Made by a program: the position numbers and the translations under genes
From: Betaproteobacteria bacterium HGW-Betaproteobacteria-20
Lineage (GTDB): Bacteria > Pseudomonadota > Gammaproteobacteria > Burkholderiales > Methylophilaceae
NCBI GenBank assembly: GCA_002842195.1
Contig: PHCL01000051.1
Coordinates: 1 to 7,919 of the forward strand
Length of the DNA stretch: 7,919 nucleotides
Direction of reading: 5' to 3'
Shown here: piece by piece, positions 6,101 through 7,919 of the stretch
Layout of the letters: every line of letters begins with the position of its first letter
Position numbering within the stretch: position 1 is the first letter of the stretch
The notes under the pieces: model-generated
The model's database searches: none
What the model saw: only the letters and a program-made list of their open reading frames with translations
Told to the model about the DNA's origin: nothing

Positions 6101-7282
6101 CTAAATCACGCCTGAATATCCCATTTGAGTAGCAATAATTTGTACGGGATGCAAAATGGAAACGGTTAAATTTTGTTCACGCAACCCATTGGCAATATGC
6201 AAACTGCAACCGATATTAGAGGTGGCGAGTATGGCAACATTACTTGTTTTAATGGCCGTTAATTTGTCATTCAGCAAGTTGTTGGCCATATAAGCTTGAT
6301 TGAGCATATAAGTGCCTGCGCCACCGCAACATTGGCTGTTGCCTGCAAGTGGAATGATTTCTGCATTAGGTATTTTTTGAAGTAAAGCATAAACAGCCGA
6401 ATGGCTTTTTTGCACGTTTCTTAATGTGCAAGGGTCCTGCACAAAAATACGTTCACTCATGCTGTTAACTGAAATATCAGACCAATCACAGTTTATTAAG
6501 AACGCGCTGATGTCCTGAATTTTGTGCATTGGTAAATAGTCGCACAGGCCAGCGCCGCAACCGCTGGCAATGGTTAATATTGGCATGGATTGGTCAAAGC
6601 TACTTTGATTTAATGTAGTTAGTTTAGTTGCTTCATTCGCATCACCCATTTGTCTGGCAATGCTGCCGCAGCAGGTTTGCCGGGGAGGAACATGTACAGT
6701 AAAACCAAGTTTATTCAGCAGGTAAATGCTGGCTTTTAAAGTTTGGCTGTCAAGCGCGCTGGTGGCACAGCCCAAAAATAGGCTGACGTCACCTTTTTTA
6801 TCAGTTGTTGCGGAATATAGCGGTTTCCATGAAGTTGGCTTTTCAATGGATGGTAATAGTTTGGCTACCGGGCTGAAGTGTTTTAGTAATCCATCCAGTT
6901 TGCATTGTTGCATCAGCCAAATTGGCCAAGTTAAGGCTTTAGTTAAAAAACGATACCGAACAAACGGTTTTGTCAATGATAAGAAAACGCCTTTTTTCTG
7001 CACAAAAAGCGCACGTGAGGTATCCATTAACGCGCCATAATTAACGCTGTTTGGGCAGGCGTTCTCACAACTGCGACAACTTAAACATAAATCAATATGT
7101 TCGTTAAAACGTGCGTTATTGGGCAAAATATCTTGCGCCACAGCCCGCATCAACTGTATGCGACCTCGCGGCGAATCTGCCTCTGAGCCAGTTTTTCTAT
7201 AAGTGGGGCAGTGTGGCAAACACAGGCCGCAAGCCACGCAACGGTCTGCCTCAACAATTAATTCTTTGAGTGTTAACTTCAT
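6101..7282 (-). CDS. GlcF-like (Fe-S)-binding protein, glycolate oxidase iron-sulfur subunit family
   Basis: Iron-sulfur protein of the GlcF type: two 4Fe-4S ferredoxin motifs followed by two CCG (cysteine-rich) domains, as in subunits that carry electrons from flavin dehydrogenases to quinone. 393 residues from the ATG at 7282; E. coli GlcF has about 407. Ferredoxin cysteines are 15, 18, 21, 25 and 66, 69, 72, 76, each ending in CP. The first CCG domain has Cys172, CCG at 204-206, Cys242 and Cys247; the second has Cys285, CCG at 318-320 and Cys359 in SNIGC. All are intact. An in-frame ATG at 7318 adds 12 residues (MFRRQREAYNAN) and has AAGG only 3 bases ahead, so I prefer 7282. First gene of a likely operon with coq7. 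No GlcD or GlcE is adjacent, so the partner dehydrogenase and substrate (glycolate, lactate or other) are unknown. Confidence 0.85.
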   Translation of the reverse strand: MKLTLKELIVEADRCVACGLCLPHCPTYRKTGSEADSPRGRIQLMRAVAQDILPNNARFNEHIDLCLSCRSCENACPNSVNYGALMDTSRALFVQKKGVFLSLTKPFVRYRFLTKALTWPIWLMQQCKLDGLLKHFSPVAKLLPSIEKPTSWKPLYSATTDKKGDVSLFLGCATSALDSQTLKASIYLLNKLGFTVHVPPRQTCCGSIARQMGDANEATKLTTLNQSSFDQSMPILTIASGCGAGLCDYLPMHKIQDISAFLINCDWSDISVNSMSERIFVQDPCTLRNVQKSHSAVYALLQKIPNAEIIPLAGNSQCCGGAGTYMLNQAYMANNLLNDKLTAIKTSNVAILATSNIGCSLHIANGLREQNLTVSILHPVQIIATQMGYSGVI

Positions 7283-7288
7283 GTTTGC

Positions 7289-7294
7289 ATTATA
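7289..7294 (-). promoter_or_regulatory. Consensus -10 (TATAAT) just before the GlcF-like start
   Basis: On the minus strand TATAAT ends 6 bases before the ATG at 7282. If used as a -10 element, transcription would begin at or next to the start codon and give a leaderless mRNA. No good -35 is found 16-18 bases upstream, and the motif could be chance in AT-rich DNA. Confidence 0.3.
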
Positions 7295-7354
7295 AGCCTC
7301 GCGTTGCCTTCTAAACATATGCCTTACTACTAAAAATAAACTTAATATAATTTA

Positions 7355-7373
7355 AAGTTATAAACTTATAAAT
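7355..7373. promoter_or_regulatory. Possible operator in the divergent AT-rich region
   Basis: AAGTT-ATA-AACTT (7355-7367) is a perfect short palindrome overlapping two tandem 8-mers TTATAAAC and TTATAAAT (7358-7373). It lies between the divergent GlcF-like and YezD-like genes, upstream of a candidate YezD promoter, where an activator such as a LysR-type regulator could bind. AT richness makes such motifs easy to find by chance. Confidence 0.3.
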
Positions 7374-7382
7374 AAAAATTCT

Positions 7383-7411
7383 TTTTAATTATTACAGAGT
7401 CACTTTATAGT
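7383..7411 (+). promoter_or_regulatory. Candidate promoter of the YezD/OscA-like gene
   Basis: TATAGT (7406-7411) is a five-of-six -10 element about 44 bases before the ATG at 7455. Seventeen bases upstream sits only TTTTAA (7383-7388), three of six to the -35 consensus. A good -10 with a poor -35 suits a promoter needing an activator. Confidence 0.35.
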
Positions 7412-7454
7412 GCATGCATTCGCTTTTAACAACATTCGATTTGAGATTAAAACC

Positions 7455-7676
7455 ATGTCACTTACTCAAAATTTATTAAATACTAATCATGAAGTTTCAC
7501 AAGAGATTTTACGCGCGGTTGAAGAACTTAAACAAGGTTCTGGTTTTGGCTCGGTTGAAATCGTACTTCATGAAGGACGAGTAACGCAAATTGAAAAGCG
7601 AGAAAAACTTAGATTTACCAATACCGTAAATCAGGATAGAAAAACTACGCCTACTACAAAAGCAGCGGCTAAATAA
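7455..7676 (+). CDS. YezD/OscA family (DUF2292) small protein
   Basis: 73-residue protein of the YezD/DUF2292 family. The diagnostic core is the single repeat-like unit GSGFGSVEIVLHEGRVTQIE followed by KREKLRF (about residues 28-54), preceded by a helix (12-27, VSQEILRAVEELKQ) and followed by a polar Thr/Lys/Ala tail. No catalytic residues, cysteines, signal peptide or membrane segment. In Pseudomonas corrugata the homologue OscA lies upstream of the sulfate-binding protein gene and is needed in sulfur starvation and chromate stress; B. subtilis YezD is linked to sulfur control. Molecular function is unknown. ATG at 7455 has a weak GAGA 8 bases upstream; a GTG at 7410 could add 15 residues but lies inside the candidate -10. 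The porin starts 67 bases downstream, suggesting one sulfur-responsive unit by inference. Confidence 0.85.
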   Translation: MSLTQNLLNTNHEVSQEILRAVEELKQGSGFGSVEIVLHEGRVTQIEKREKLRFTNTVNQDRKTTPTTKAAAK

Positions 7677-7733
7677 GAGTTAGTTCAAAATCTTAAACAC
7701 ATGAGCTGACCAGTAGGCTGGAGGCTTTCTTCG

Positions 7734-7737
7734 GGAG
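7734..7737 (+). promoter_or_regulatory. Ribosome binding site of the porin
   Basis: GGAG ends 6 bases before the ATG at 7744, an ideal Shine-Dalgarno. It can pair weakly with upstream T-rich bases across a TTCG tetraloop (7726-7737), two of the four pairs being wobble, so strong sequestration is unlikely. Confidence 0.6.
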
Positions 7738-7743
7738 ATACAC

Positions 7744-7919
7744 ATGCAATTCAAATTTACAAAATTCGCCACTGTGCTGATTGCCAGCGGCATTATTTCA
7801 CTACCAATTACCGCAAGTGCTAACGATAGCACTGAGCTGGAAGAGCTGCGCGGTTTAGTGCAAGAGCTAAGTCAGCAAGTAAAAATCTTGGCGCGCAAGG
7901 GCGAGATTAACGAAGAAGA
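7744..7919 (+). CDS. Outer-membrane porin, OprO/OprP-like, 5' part
   Basis: First 58 codons of an exported protein cut by the window edge. A Sec signal peptide is clear: MQFKFTK, a hydrophobic core at 9-22, and a likely cleavage site after ASA at residue 26. The mature start NDSTELEELRGLVQELSQQV and following residues form a short coiled coil (about 29-52, leucine/valine every third or fourth residue), the trimer-forming N-terminal helix typical of OprO/OprP-type porins and some other envelope proteins. The barrel itself is outside the window, so the family call is tentative. It follows the YezD/OscA-like gene with a strong ribosome site and no visible terminator between them, hinting at a channel for a sulfur source or other anion; that role is inference. 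Confidence 0.65.
   Translation, partial: MQFKFTKFATVLIASGIISLPITASANDSTELEELRGLVQELSQQVKILARKGEINEE

Noticed and set aside
6726..7040. 104-codon plus-strand frame opposite the GlcF-like gene
   Set aside because: Antisense to a gene with all Fe-S cysteines intact, with no recognisable domain; shadow frame.
7410..7454. GTG start giving an 88-residue YezD-like protein
   Set aside because: The 15 added residues are not family-like and the GTG overlaps the best -10 element; ATG 7455 matches the usual length.

Overview
The window looks like chromosomal housekeeping DNA from a betaproteobacterium. The gene set (diiron Coq7 hydroxylase for ubiquinone, PldA outer-membrane phospholipase, DacB, DUF2322-like and YezD/OscA-like small proteins), the moderate-to-low GC and the codon use suggest Methylophilaceae (Methylotenera-like). 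That assignment is inference from protein character only; no rRNA or other marker is present.

Layout, left to right. On the plus strand: the 3' end of pldA (5' end outside the window), then bioA (biotin synthesis), joined to dacB (PBP4-type D,D-carboxypeptidase) by an ATGA start/stop overlap. Next comes an FKBP-type peptidyl-prolyl isomerase with a lipoprotein leader. A 176-base intergenic stretch follows that holds a dRS3-like hairpin and a second stem-loop. After it lies an OsmC/YhfA-family protein followed closely by a VOC (glyoxalase-fold) protein. The VOC gene converges on a minus-strand cluster, read right to left, of a GlcF-like Fe-S protein, Coq7 and a DUF2322-like protein, separated by 15 and 13 bases and very probably one operon. 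A short AT-rich divergent region separates that operon from a plus-strand pair: a YezD/OscA-family small protein, then the start of an outer-membrane porin cut by the right edge.

Functional themes. The left half concerns the envelope and a vitamin: outer-membrane phospholipase, peptidoglycan trimming, a lipoprotein foldase, and biotin. The minus-strand operon points to quinone-linked respiration: Coq7 completes the ubiquinone ring, and a GlcF-type Fe-S protein would pass electrons to quinone, although no GlcD/GlcE partner is in view. The right edge (YezD/OscA plus porin) resembles sulfur-limitation loci, because OscA of Pseudomonas sits beside sulfate-uptake genes.

I see no phage, CRISPR, insertion sequence, toxin-antitoxin or defence system. 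The points most worth following are the YezD/OscA-porin pair, the orphan GlcF-like protein with coq7, the FKBP with two plausible translation starts, the unusual active-site region of BioA, and the dRS3-like element at 4043-4180.
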